Positions 1 to 8,247 of a stretch of DNA of 43,953 nt are shown piece after piece (positions within the stretch are counted from its first letter, which is position 1; each line of letters starts with the position of its first letter). The stretch spans positions 1 to 43,953 of the forward strand of contig JBMYRC010000017.1 in the NCBI GenBank assembly GCA_049601975.1, read 5' to 3'. The notes beneath the pieces were generated by a model. It made no database searches, was not told the DNA's origin, and was given only the letters and a program-made list of their open reading frames with translations. A program made the position numbers and the translations under genes. Source of the stretch: UBA6544 sp049601975 (lineage in GTDB: Bacteria > Pseudomonadota > Alphaproteobacteria > UBA8366).

Positions 1-368
1 GTCTGAGGGTCACGCTTCTCGAATGGCACCCAACCTCGATTAACCAAAATGTGACCGCCGTCGTCGGCGCGCTTCAGTAATGTGACGATGTTCAGTCCAG
101 GCTTCCCGTTGAGCGACCGGTTGATTACATAAAATTCCTTGTCGTGCAGATATTTACCTGTCACTGAAACCCGTCGAAACTCATAGGCTTCGACATTGTC
201 GATCCGTGTTGGAAGCGCGACCGGGGCCTCCGTGCCGCGCTCCTGCAGTCGTTCGATCAGCGTGTCTTTCCAATGCAGACGATTAACCTGCCAACCACCG
301 AGGAAGACCAACGCGATCAATGTCGGAACAGTGAACAAGGTCGGCCATAGTTTTGGTCGAAAACTCAT
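1..368 (-). CDS. surf1: SURF1 family cytochrome oxidase assembly protein (C-terminus cut by window edge)
   Basis: This inner-membrane assembly factor helps insert heme a into subunit I of aa3 oxidase. The visible 122 residues start MSFRPKLWPTLFTVP. They hold the N-terminal membrane segment (about residues 8-27), then GGWQVNRLHWKD, the RRVSVTGKY strand and LVNRGWVPFEKRD, all hallmarks of SURF1; full-length members are about 230-250 residues. The ATG at 368 follows an AAAGGA ribosome site and lies one base after the DUF983 stop, so the gene is last in the oxidase operon as far as can be seen. The rest, including the second membrane segment, lies outside the window. Confidence 0.9.
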   Translation of the reverse strand, partial: MSFRPKLWPTLFTVPTLIALVFLGGWQVNRLHWKDTLIERLQERGTEAPVALPTRIDNVEAYEFRRVSVTGKYLHDKEFYVINRSLNGKPGLNIVTLLKRADDGGHILVNRGWVPFEKRDPQ

Positions 369-369
369 A

Positions 370-756
370 CTAATCCTTTGGATCAAACGAATTCAATTCG
401 GTATCACCGGCCTTATGGCGGAATTGTAGCGCAATTAGTGTCGCCTTAAATTGTCGGATAAGCGTTATTGATCCGATAAAAACGAAAGGCGGCCATATTG
501 CCAAATAGAGCCAATAAGGTGACGCGAATGACATCTCATGCCAAACGGCTAAACCGACGACAAACGGTCCTATTACAAAAATTACGAAAATAGCCTGCCC
601 GTCGTCGCGATCTTCCACCTCCAAATGCAGGCTGCAAACATCACAGTTGCCGTCAACCGTTAGCGAACCCCGGAAAAGGCACCCGATACCGCAACACGGG
701 CAGTTGTATCTCAATCCGGCCGAAAAGGGGCTGACGGACGTAAAACTCTGTTTCAT
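370..756 (-). CDS. DUF983 zinc-ribbon-like membrane protein
   Basis: This is a small membrane protein of the DUF983 family (COG5349), function unknown, commonly found beside oxidase assembly genes in alphaproteobacteria. The N-terminus has paired cysteine motifs (CPCCGIGCLFRG, then CDVC) that could bind a metal. Two membrane helices follow (about residues 55-75 and 82-102), then the family tail RQFKATLIALQFRHKA. I chose the ATG at 756 (128 aa); a GTG at 789 in the same frame would add 11 residues and overlap the end of ctaE. Neither start has a strong ribosome site. It lies between ctaE and SURF1, consistent with an accessory role in oxidase biogenesis (inference). Confidence 0.8.
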   Translation of the reverse strand: MKQSFTSVSPFSAGLRYNCPCCGIGCLFRGSLTVDGNCDVCSLHLEVEDRDDGQAIFVIFVIGPFVVGLAVWHEMSFASPYWLYLAIWPPFVFIGSITLIRQFKATLIALQFRHKAGDTELNSFDPKD

Positions 757-781
757 GCCCGTCGAATCCCAATCTCCGTAA

Positions 782-1654
782 TCAGCCACCCCACCAATAG
801 ACTGCGCAGAACAGGAACAGCCAGACTACATCGACGAAGTGCCAATACCAAGCCGCCGCTTCAAAACCAAAGTGCTGTTCAGGCGTGAAATGCCCTTTCC
901 GCGCACGGAAGTAGCACACAATAAGGAAAGTGGTGCCAACAATAACATGAAAGCCGTGAAATCCTGTCGCCATGTAGAAGGTCGAGCTGTAAATTCCGTC
1001 AGAAAATGCGAACGCCGCATGGCTATATTCGTACGCTTGCACACCAGTGAACAATATGCCGAGTATAATTGTAATGCCCAGGCCCTTAATCAGACCGTCG
1101 CGATTACCTTCCCGAAGTGCATGATGCGCCCAAGTTATCGTCGCGCCGGAAAGCAATAAGATGAGCGTATTCATAAGCGGCAAATCGAAGGGGTCGAACG
1201 TTTCCACCCCTACCGGGGGCCAGACACCGCCCGCGAAACCAGCCGCCAAGATGTCATGCGGCAATTCCTTCGGATAGAGGCTCGATTCAAAAAATGCCCA
1301 GAAGAATGCAACAAAAAACATGACTTCTGAGCAGATGAACAGCGCCATGCCGTAGCGGAGGCCGAGCTGGACCACCGGCGAATGATGGCCTTCGGCTTCC
1401 GCTTCTCGGATAACGTCACGCCACCACACGAACATCGTATACACGACCAACAGAACTCCGGGAGCAAAAATGAGTGCCCCGAGTGACGTCAGCATGGGCT
1501 CAATACCTTCACCCAGCATATCCGGATGCAGGTATAGGACGACGCCGAAGGTCAGCAAGAAGGACGCCAGCGCACCAACCGCGGGCCAGGGGCTCGGATC
1601 GACCAAGTGATATGGGTGGCTATGACCTTGATGTTCGTCTGTTGCAGCGCTCAT
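782..1654 (-). CDS. ctaE: Cytochrome c oxidase subunit III (aa3 type)
   Basis: Subunit III of the proton-pumping aa3 oxidase is a seven-helix inner-membrane protein without redox centres that stabilises subunit I. The 290-residue product has a His-rich N-terminus (SAATDEHQGHSHPYH), several hydrophobic helices and the family ending HFGFEAAAWYWHFVDVVWLF. Length is slightly above the usual 260-275. The ATG at 1654 gives MSAATDEHQ. It follows ctaG by a short gap and precedes DUF983 in the operon. Confidence 0.96.
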   Translation of the reverse strand: MSAATDEHQGHSHPYHLVDPSPWPAVGALASFLLTFGVVLYLHPDMLGEGIEPMLTSLGALIFAPGVLLVVYTMFVWWRDVIREAEAEGHHSPVVQLGLRYGMALFICSEVMFFVAFFWAFFESSLYPKELPHDILAAGFAGGVWPPVGVETFDPFDLPLMNTLILLLSGATITWAHHALREGNRDGLIKGLGITIILGILFTGVQAYEYSHAAFAFSDGIYSSTFYMATGFHGFHVIVGTTFLIVCYFRARKGHFTPEQHFGFEAAAWYWHFVDVVWLFLFCAVYWWGG

Positions 1655-1692
1655 CTCGTTTCCTCGCTCTACGCCTGACTTGAGGCTTCTTC

Positions 1693-2295
1693 CTATTGAA
1701 TCGACCGCTGCCTATCTATTGATCTGGCTTTGGCACTAACTTGCCGCTCTAATACCGGTTTTGTCAGCTTATCGACCGGATAGAACGTATATGAAAGGGT
1801 AATCGTCTTAACATCATTTAGGTTCGGGTCGTTGCTGATATCCGGATCGACATAGAACGCGACCGGCATATCCACCGTCTGACCGGGTAACAAGGTTTGT
1901 TCAGTAAAACAAAAACATTCGACCTTGCTGAAATAGGCTCCAACCTTGAGTGGCGTCACGTTGAACGTCGCCGTGCCGGTTAGAGGCTGCTTTGTTTGGT
2001 TGGTCGCACGGTAGAACGCAACAGCATTTTCACCTACCTGTAATTCGATCTGGCGTTGAACGGGCTGAAACGCCCAATCAATATTTGTCACCATCGCGTC
2101 GAACCGCACCTTTATCGGGCGCTGCGTAACGGAACCGCTCTTCTCCGCTGCGATTTGTGTCGTTCCGCCATACCCGGTGACTCGGCAAAACAAATCGTAG
2201 AGCGGCACGGCGGCATAGGACATGCCGACCATGCCCATCGCAACGGTCGTGAGCACGACCACAAGACGCCGATTTTTACGTCCAAGAGCGCTCAT
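1693..2295 (-). CDS. ctaG: Cytochrome c oxidase assembly protein CtaG/Cox11
   Basis: CtaG delivers copper to the CuB site of subunit I. The 200-residue product has one N-terminal membrane anchor (about residues 10-30), the conserved PLYDLFCRVTGYGG segment (Cys37) and a periplasmic domain with the copper-binding motif VECFCF (Cys127 and Cys129). Its ATG overlaps the stop of the upstream small gene in an ATGA junction, indicating translational coupling. Order and length are typical of alphaproteobacterial oxidase operons. Confidence 0.95.
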   Translation of the reverse strand: MSALGRKNRRLVVVLTTVAMGMVGMSYAAVPLYDLFCRVTGYGGTTQIAAEKSGSVTQRPIKVRFDAMVTNIDWAFQPVQRQIELQVGENAVAFYRATNQTKQPLTGTATFNVTPLKVGAYFSKVECFCFTEQTLLPGQTVDMPVAFYVDPDISNDPNLNDVKTITLSYTFYPVDKLTKPVLERQVSAKARSIDRQRSIQ

Positions 2296-2453
2296 CCCTC
2301 ACCACTCATCCGAAGGATCGCCACGAGATATAAAACGACAACCCATCCCACAAGCACGGCCATAAGGGCCATATTTTTTCGCCGCTGCCGCCGCTTCATG
2401 TCATTGACCTGATCGTGTTTCTTGTTCGAATCCGTCATGGCCGTTGTGGTCAT
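2292..2453 (-). CDS. Small single-helix oxidase-operon protein (CoxF-like)
   Basis: A 53-residue reading frame starts at the ATG at 2453 (MTTTAMTDSNKKHDQ) with AAGGGG about 8 bases upstream, and ends in a TGA overlapping the ctaG start. It has a charged N-terminus, a very basic stretch (MKRRQRRKN, residues 19-27) and one membrane helix (about residues 28-47). Alphaproteobacterial operons commonly carry such a small protein, often called CoxF, between ctaB and ctaG; its role is not well defined. A second in-frame ATG at 2438 is possible but lacks a ribosome site. Position, coupling and composition make it a real gene. Confidence 0.8.
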   Translation of the reverse strand: MTTTAMTDSNKKHDQVNDMKRRQRRKNMALMAVLVGWVVVLYLVAILRMSGEG

Positions 2454-2465
2454 CCTGTTTGCCCC

Positions 2466-3368
2466 TTAGACAGCTGTCATCAGGGAATTATCGGCGATCA
2501 GGATCGCGAATAATCCGAATAGATAAAAAATCGAATACCCGAACATTCGCTTCGCCAAACGGTCGCTCTCATCCCGCCAAACGGCAATCGCCAATGCCAA
2601 AAAGATAAGACTAAGAGCCGCTGCAACAGCACCGTACACTTGCCAACCCGCGAAGCTGAAAAAACATGGTGCTAGGCTCAAGGGTACCAGCAATACCGTA
2701 TAGAGCAGCATCTGACGTTTGGTTTCGCGCGTTCCGTAGACCACCGGAAGCATGGGCACGCCCGCCGCGGCATAGTCACCTTTGCGGTATAGCGCCAAAG
2801 CCCAAAAATGTGGCGGCGTCCAAAAAAAGATCAGTAAAAACAGAATTACGGCCTCAATACCGACATCTCCGGTAACCGCTGCCCAGCCGATGGCCGGCGG
2901 GAATGCCCCGGCGGCCCCACCAATGACTATGTTCTGAGTGGTCCGGCGCTTCAGCCACACAGTATAGACAAAGACATAAAATAAAACCGCTGCCGCCAAA
3001 AGTCCGGCCGCAACCGCGTTCGTCGCCAAGAACATGAGCATTACCGCGCCCGAGGCGAGTATCACACCGAAGGCCAAAGCCTCAGACGGTTCGACTTTCC
3101 CGCTTGGAATTGGTCGTCGGCGCGTACGTTCCATGACCGCGTCGATATCGCGGTCATACCACATATTGATCGCTCCTGCAGCCCCGGATGCCACCGCGAT
3201 ACAGAGGATGGCGACGGCCGCCAATACCGGGTGTAGATCGCCTGGTGCCACCGAAAGTCCGGCGAAGCCGCTAAACACTACGAGCGACATCACACGAGGC
3301 TTCAGCAGGGCAAAGAAATCGCGAACTTCACCCTGTCCCGAGACCGATTGATAGGCGGTTTGCGCCAA
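2466..3368 (-). CDS. ctaB: Protoheme IX farnesyltransferase (heme O synthase)
   Basis: This inner-membrane UbiA-family prenyltransferase adds a farnesyl group to heme b to make heme O, the precursor of heme A for aa3 oxidase. The 300-residue product has the first Asp-rich motif NMWYDRDIDAVMERT (residues 68-82) followed by RRRPIPSG, and the second conserved loop DYAAAGVPMLPVVYG. About eight or nine hydrophobic helices are visible. Start MAQTAYQSV fits the family. It lies between ctaD and the small gene. Confidence 0.96.
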   Translation of the reverse strand: MAQTAYQSVSGQGEVRDFFALLKPRVMSLVVFSGFAGLSVAPGDLHPVLAAVAILCIAVASGAAGAINMWYDRDIDAVMERTRRRPIPSGKVEPSEALAFGVILASGAVMLMFLATNAVAAGLLAAAVLFYVFVYTVWLKRRTTQNIVIGGAAGAFPPAIGWAAVTGDVGIEAVILFLLIFFWTPPHFWALALYRKGDYAAAGVPMLPVVYGTRETKRQMLLYTVLLVPLSLAPCFFSFAGWQVYGAVAAALSLIFLALAIAVWRDESDRLAKRMFGYSIFYLFGLFAILIADNSLMTAV

Positions 3369-3394
3369 GATCTACCTCCGGATCGCCGTAGCCG

Positions 3395-5011
3395 CTATTT
3401 GACTTGCGGCAGTTGGTCAAAGCTATGGAACGGCGGCGGCGAGGACACGGTCCACTCCAGCGTTGTCGCTCCTTCGCCCCAATAGTTGTCTTCAACGCGC
3501 CTACCTGCTTTCAAGGTATAAATCAGCACGAAGACGAAGAAGATCGTCGATCCAAAGGAAATGAACGCACCAATCGACGACACATAATTCCACCCGGCCA
3601 AGGCATCGGCATAATCGATGTAACGACGTGGCATGCCGGCCAGACCCGAGAAATGCTGCGGGAAGAACGTTATATTGACGCCGATAAATGTTGTCCAAAA
3701 ATGCAGCCGGCCGGCCCATTCGGGATACTGCCGACCCGACATCTTGCCAATCCAGTAGTAGATACCGGCAAAGATCGAGAAAACCGCGCCCAATGACAGC
3801 ACGTAATGAAAGTGAGCGACGACATAGTAAGTATCATGCAACACCAGATCGACACCCGCATTAGCGAGAACAACACCGGTAACACCGCCGACGGTGAAAA
3901 GGAAAATAAATCCGATCGACCATAGCATCGGTGTATCGAAACGGATTGAACCGCCCCACATCGTCGCAATCCAACTGAAGATCTTAATACCGGTCGGCAC
4001 CGCGATAACCATAGTTGCCAACGTGAAGTAAGCGCGAACATCGACATCGAATCCGATCGTGTACATATGGTGCGCCCAAACGACGAAACCGATAACGCCG
4101 ATGGCCACCATCGCATAAGCCATCCCGAGATAGCCGAACACCGGCTTTTTCGAGAAAGTAGAAATGATGTGGCTCATAATGCCGAAGCCGGGCAGGATCA
4201 TGATATAGACTTCGGGATGGCCAAAGAACCAGAACAAGTGCTGGAACAGAACCGGCTCACCGCCGCCCTCCGGCTTGAAAAAGGCCGTGCCAAAGTTCCG
4301 GTCGGTTAGCAACATGGTGATGGCGCCGCCCAAAACTGGCAAGGCTAACAACAACAAGAACGCCGTCACCAATGTCGCCCACACGAAAAGCGGCATCTTG
4401 TGCAGCGTCATGCCCGGCGCGCGCATGTTAAAAATCGTAGTAATGAAATTCACAGCACCCAGGATCGACGATGCGCCCGCCAAATGGAGCGCAAATATTG
4501 CCATATCCACCGCCGCACCGTCATGCCCATAGCCGGTGTTGGAAAGAGGTGGGTACATGGTCCATCCCGTGCCAGCGCCTCCACCGATCAAGGCTGAGCC
4601 CAGAAGCAATAAAAAGGCCGGCACCAGCAGCCAAAAGCTGATGTTGTTCATGCGCGGAAACGCCATATCCGGCGCACCGATCATCAACGGCACAATCCAG
4701 TTACCAAAACCACCGATAACCGCGGGCATGACCACAAAGAACACCATGATCAATCCATGCGCGGTAACAATCGTATTCCAGAGATGTCCGTCGGGCGAAC
4801 CGTCTTCCAGGGTCATATATTGAACCCCTGGCTCCATCAGTTCCATCCGCATGTAGACGGAAAAAGCCCCGCCGATCAGACCGGCTATGACAGAGAAGAC
4901 AAGGTACATCGTTCCGATGTCCTTGTGGTTTGTAGAATAGACGTAACGGCGCCAACCCGTGGGGGTGTGATCGTCATGTCCGTGCGCGTGTCCTGCTGTA
5001 TCTTCAGCCAT
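3395..5011 (-). CDS. ctaD: Cytochrome c oxidase subunit I (aa3 type)
   Basis: This is the catalytic subunit carrying heme a, heme a3 and CuB. The 538 residues span about twelve helices. By homology to the Paracoccus enzyme the ligands are His85 and His402 (heme a), His400 (heme a3) and His265, His314 and His315 (CuB). The His-Tyr cross-link partner is Tyr269 in GHPEVYIM, whose Glu267 marks a type A1-like D-pathway end. All key residues are present, so the enzyme should be functional and proton pumping. The start MAEDTAGHAHGHDD leaves a 21-base gap after ctaC. Confidence 0.98.
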   Translation of the reverse strand: MAEDTAGHAHGHDDHTPTGWRRYVYSTNHKDIGTMYLVFSVIAGLIGGAFSVYMRMELMEPGVQYMTLEDGSPDGHLWNTIVTAHGLIMVFFVVMPAVIGGFGNWIVPLMIGAPDMAFPRMNNISFWLLVPAFLLLLGSALIGGGAGTGWTMYPPLSNTGYGHDGAAVDMAIFALHLAGASSILGAVNFITTIFNMRAPGMTLHKMPLFVWATLVTAFLLLLALPVLGGAITMLLTDRNFGTAFFKPEGGGEPVLFQHLFWFFGHPEVYIMILPGFGIMSHIISTFSKKPVFGYLGMAYAMVAIGVIGFVVWAHHMYTIGFDVDVRAYFTLATMVIAVPTGIKIFSWIATMWGGSIRFDTPMLWSIGFIFLFTVGGVTGVVLANAGVDLVLHDTYYVVAHFHYVLSLGAVFSIFAGIYYWIGKMSGRQYPEWAGRLHFWTTFIGVNITFFPQHFSGLAGMPRRYIDYADALAGWNYVSSIGAFISFGSTIFFVFVLIYTLKAGRRVEDNYWGEGATTLEWTVSSPPPFHSFDQLPQVK

Positions 5012-5032
5012 GATACCCTCTATCCTTCGTCG

Positions 5033-5878
5033 TTACTTCGACAACGCATGCTCAGCGACCTTAATGGTCGCCTTTGAAGGCGCGTCGGGTTCATCAACCC
5101 GCGCGAATTCTTGTTTCGCCTTTTCCACCCAAATGTCGAACTCCGCCGGAGACACCGCTTTAACCATGATTGGCATATAAGCATGATTGACACCGCAAAG
5201 CTCCGAACAGAAACCATAATAGGTTCCGGCCCTATCGATCTGCACCCAGGTCTCGTTCAACCTGCCAGGAGTTGTATCGACCTTCACCCCGAAGGAGGAC
5301 ATCGACCAATTGTGAATAGTATCCGCGGAGGCGAATAGCAGCCTTATCTTCTTGCCTACCGGAAGCACGACTGGATTATCAGTATCCATCTGCCGCTTTT
5401 GGCCCGGCTTCAACTCTTCTTCCGGTATCAAATTAGCATCAAACCCAAAATTGCCGTGGTCCGGATACTGATATTCCCAATACCATTGATGGCCGACGAC
5501 TTTAAGCGTCATATCGCCATCTTCAATCCGGTCAGCAAAATACAAAAGCTTCATCGACGGGACGGCAATTGCAGTTAAAATGAGGACCGGAACAACGGTC
5601 CAAGCGATTTCAAGCAGCGCGTGATGCGTTGTCGTCGACGGCGTCGGATTGCGGCTCTCGCGAAACCGAATACTGACATAGATCAACAAGCCTAAAACGA
5701 AAACCGTAATGACCGTGATGACAATCAACAGGGCGTCATGCAACTCAACAATCATAGCTGCCGTCGGCGAGGCCGCCGGCTGTAGCCCCATTTGCCATGG
5801 GGTTGGTTCGCTAGCCGAAGCCTGTCCGGCGAAGATCGCCAGTAACAGGACGGAAACAGTAATGAGAACCCTATTCAC
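5033..5878 (-). CDS. ctaC: Cytochrome c oxidase subunit II (aa3 type)
   Basis: Subunit II accepts electrons from cytochrome c through the binuclear CuA centre. From the GTG at 5878 the product is 281 aa. It has a signal peptide (residues 1-22, cleavage near ASASE), two membrane helices (about 45-70 and 92-112) and a periplasmic cupredoxin domain. The CuA ligands are visible: His189 (TIHNWS), then CSELCGVNHAYM giving Cys224, Cys228, His232 and Met235. The aromatic patch QWYWEYQY at about 131-138 is the electron entry. I prefer the GTG because GGGAG lies 7-8 bases upstream; an in-frame ATG at 5899 would add seven residues before the signal peptide. It is the first gene of the oxidase operon. 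Confidence 0.96.
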   Translation of the reverse strand: MNRVLITVSVLLLAIFAGQASASEPTPWQMGLQPAASPTAAMIVELHDALLIVITVITVFVLGLLIYVSIRFRESRNPTPSTTTHHALLEIAWTVVPVLILTAIAVPSMKLLYFADRIEDGDMTLKVVGHQWYWEYQYPDHGNFGFDANLIPEEELKPGQKRQMDTDNPVVLPVGKKIRLLFASADTIHNWSMSSFGVKVDTTPGRLNETWVQIDRAGTYYGFCSELCGVNHAYMPIMVKAVSPAEFDIWVEKAKQEFARVDEPDAPSKATIKVAEHALSK

Positions 5879-5899
5879 CCTGTACTCTCCCACATCCAT

Positions 5900-6343
5900 C
5901 CGCCGCCAGGATCAGATTTCGGGTGTCACCACCCTCGCACTTCCCGCTCGGCGCATTTTCAAAACTCTAACGCAGACATGCCTTAACCTACGGTCAAACC
6001 CACCGGTGGCAATATCTAACGCTGTGCAATAGCACGTCTTTATATCAGTCGTGCCAGCACATGGCGACCATCGCGACACTATGTCGCAAAAACAATGAAA
6101 TTGCCATGCCTTAGGAGATGATCGTGATTTCCCACGACATTCTCTCTCGGCAATAATATGCGTGCCGTCATACCAAAAGTTTTATAATGTGCATCTGTAA
6201 ATTAAAAAGAATCGATAATCATATGCGTCATCTATTGTGATTGACCCGACTGTGCTAGTCTCCGTAAAAGACAGCATCCGGTCAGTACATCTATTAAACG
6301 CATCGGTTGCTATATTTGGGCAACATAGTATGGATAATTCGGC
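5900..6343. other. Divergent intergenic region between ctaC and tldD
   Basis: About 440 bases without a credible gene. It must contain the promoters of the oxidase operon (minus) and tldD (plus). A perfect 15-base dyad at 6073-6087 is listed separately. A TATAAT hexamer on the plus strand at 6183-6188 has no recognisable -35 box at the right distance. The stretch from about 6100 to 6340 is more AT-rich than the flanking genes. A long open frame on the minus strand reaching in from tldD looks like a shadow. Confidence 0.6.
6073..6087. promoter_or_regulatory. Candidate RegR/RegA/PrrA-type operator upstream of the oxidase operon
   Basis: A perfect inverted repeat GCGACA-CTA-TGTCGC lies 195 bases upstream of the ctaC start. 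From memory, the RegR box of Bradyrhizobium is GNGRCRTTNNGNCGC, and PrrA/RegA sites pair GCGNC with GNCGC. This site matches all fixed positions of the RegR box but one. RegBA/PrrBA/ActSR systems are redox two-component regulators known to control oxidase genes in alphaproteobacteria. Binding here is inferred from sequence only. Confidence 0.45.
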
Positions 6344-7777
6344 ATGACCGATCTGACGAAAACGGATGAGCTGTTCTTCACACGGGGCGGCCTTGAACGC
6401 GGGCGGATAGAGTTCCTGGCCAGAGAGGCACTTACCGGTGCCGATGACGGTGAACTCTATCTCGAATATTGCCAATCCGAGAGCATTTCTTTTGACGATG
6501 GCCGTATTCGCAGTGCCAGTTTTGACACGACGCAAGGTTTTGGATTGCGAGCGATCACCGGCGAAGCGGCGGGTTACGCGCATTCCTCCGAACTTTCCGA
6601 GGCCGCGATCAAGCGTGCCGGCGAAACAGTGCAAGCCGTTCATGCCGGACATGGCGGTACCCATGCAGACGCGCCCGTCGGCACAAATGCTAATCTGTAC
6701 GCCGAGACCAATCCCCTTGGTGAAGTCGCCTTCGAGGACAAGGTCGCGCTCCTCACTGAGATTGACGACTACCTGCGGGCCAAAGATCCCCGTGTTGGCC
6801 AAGTCATGGCAAGCATCTCAGGTGAATGGCAGGCCATCCAAATTATTCGCCCTGACGGCTACCGTGCGGCGGATATACGCCCCTTGGTTCGCCTCAACGT
6901 CGCCGTCATCGCCCAAGACGGCGAGCGTATGGAAAGCGGCAGTTTCGGCGCCGGCGGGCGTACCGGATATGGCGATCATTTCGCGCCGGAGACATGGCAA
7001 AAATATGCCGACGAAGCCTTGCGGCAGGCATTGGTCAACCTGGAATCAGTCCCGGCGCCGGCAGGTGAGATGACCGTGGTGCTCGGCCCCGGATGGCCCG
7101 GTATCCTGTTGCACGAAGCGATTGGGCACGGCCTTGAAGGCGATTTCAATCGCAAGAAGACATCCGCTTTCTCGGGCTTAATGGGCGAACGTGTCGCCTC
7201 CCCAGGGGTGACTGTGATTGACGACGGCACCATCAACGACCGACGAGGATCCCTTTCCATCGACGACGAGGGAACGCCGACGAAAAACACCACCCTGATC
7301 GAGGACGGTATTCTAGTCGGCTACATGCAAGACCGGATGAACGCCCGCTTGATGGGAATGGAGGCGACCGGCAACGGGCGCCGGCAATCCTATGCCCACG
7401 CACCGATGCCCCGCATGACCAATACGATTATGTTGGCGGGCGACAAGGACCCGGAAGAAATCCTAGCTTCCGTCGACAATGGCCTTTACGCGGTAAATTT
7501 CGGCGGCGGACAAGTCGATATAACGAACGGCAAATTCGTTTTCACCTGTACCGAGGCCTATATGATCGAAAACGGTAAAAAGGGCGCTCCGGTCAAGGGA
7601 GCTACCCTGATCGGAAATGGCCCGGATGCGTTGACGAAAGTATCGATGATTGGCAATGACATGATGCTAGACCCCGGTGTTGGCACCTGCGGTAAGGACG
7701 GACAAGGCGTGCCGGTCGGCGTTGGGCAACCGACGATGCGGTTGGATGGATTAACGGTTGGAGGCACAGCCGCCTGA
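6344..7777 (+). CDS. tldD: Metalloprotease TldD
   Basis: TldD forms the TldD/TldE zinc protease, which unfolds and degrades peptides (microcin maturation, CcdA turnover in E. coli). The 477-residue length is typical. The zinc motif HEAIGH is at residues 257-262 (LLHEAIGHGLEGD), and the conserved C-terminal GTCGKDGQGVPVGVGQPTMR provides the third ligand, Cys449. The start MTDLTKTDELFF has only a weak ribosome site. The partner gene (pmbA/tldE) is not in this window. It is divergent from the oxidase operon, and the downstream lipoprotein gene begins 25 bases after its stop. Confidence 0.95.
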   Translation: MTDLTKTDELFFTRGGLERGRIEFLAREALTGADDGELYLEYCQSESISFDDGRIRSASFDTTQGFGLRAITGEAAGYAHSSELSEAAIKRAGETVQAVHAGHGGTHADAPVGTNANLYAETNPLGEVAFEDKVALLTEIDDYLRAKDPRVGQVMASISGEWQAIQIIRPDGYRAADIRPLVRLNVAVIAQDGERMESGSFGAGGRTGYGDHFAPETWQKYADEALRQALVNLESVPAPAGEMTVVLGPGWPGILLHEAIGHGLEGDFNRKKTSAFSGLMGERVASPGVTVIDDGTINDRRGSLSIDDEGTPTKNTTLIEDGILVGYMQDRMNARLMGMEATGNGRRQSYAHAPMPRMTNTIMLAGDKDPEEILASVDNGLYAVNFGGGQVDITNGKFVFTCTEAYMIENGKKGAPVKGATLIGNGPDALTKVSMIGNDMMLDPGVGTCGKDGQGVPVGVGQPTMRLDGLTVGGTAA

Positions 7778-7802
7778 TTTCGGGCGTCTGATTGAGGATG
7801 CT

Positions 7803-8234
7803 GTGGGACAAACAAAACTCGCCATAGCATTTGTTATGCTTACCGCCCTCGGTGCCTGCGACGAAGAGAAACCTGAAAAGCAGATCGGCTCAGGTCCCGC
7901 CCAGATCGTGTTCGAACTTGCCGATTTACGCCATGAGTTGATCGACGGGCGCCATACGTATTTCCACAGCCGGCGCTATTCCGAATCCATCGGTACCGGG
8001 GTCACGCTTCAGGCTGGAAAAGTCTGCGTCGAGTTGGGAAAAGCCTGTCTGAGCGCCCGTGTGGGTTATCGCATCAATGGCGGGAAAAGTTTGGTTCAAC
8101 CGAACCATCACGTTGCGACACAACTGGAACGCGACACGATCACCATCGAGTATTGGGGCAAGGACGACGCGGGAAACGACGTCCGGGTGTCAAAGACACT
8201 CAATGTTGCGGGAAATAAAATCGACGTTCAATAA
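7803..8234 (+). CDS. Putative lipoprotein, unknown function
   Basis: A 143-residue product from the GTG at 7803, preceded by TTGAGGA. The N-terminus is a lipoprotein signal: hydrophobic LAIAFVMLTALGAC with the lipobox LGAC (Cys at about residue 18) followed by acidic DEEKPEKQ. The mature part is predicted to be beta-rich, with a Cys pair in GKVCVELGKACLSARVGYRI. I do not recognise the family. An upstream in-frame ATG at 7758 overlaps tldD but would bury the signal peptide behind 15 extra residues. It is probably co-transcribed with tldD and runs convergently into gshA. Confidence 0.72.
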   Translation: MGQTKLAIAFVMLTALGACDEEKPEKQIGSGPAQIVFELADLRHELIDGRHTYFHSRRYSESIGTGVTLQAGKVCVELGKACLSARVGYRINGGKSLVQPNHHVATQLERDTITIEYWGKDDAGNDVRVSKTLNVAGNKIDVQ

Positions 8235-8247
8235 CGCCGTCTCCCGA

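Noticed and set aside
6183..6188. TATAAT hexamer as a -10 box of tldD
   Set aside because: No -35-like hexamer at 15-19 bases upstream, and it is 156 bases from the start codon.
6182..6802. 206-residue minus-strand open frame reaching from tldD into the intergenic region
   Set aside because: Mostly antisense to tldD; no ribosome site or motif.
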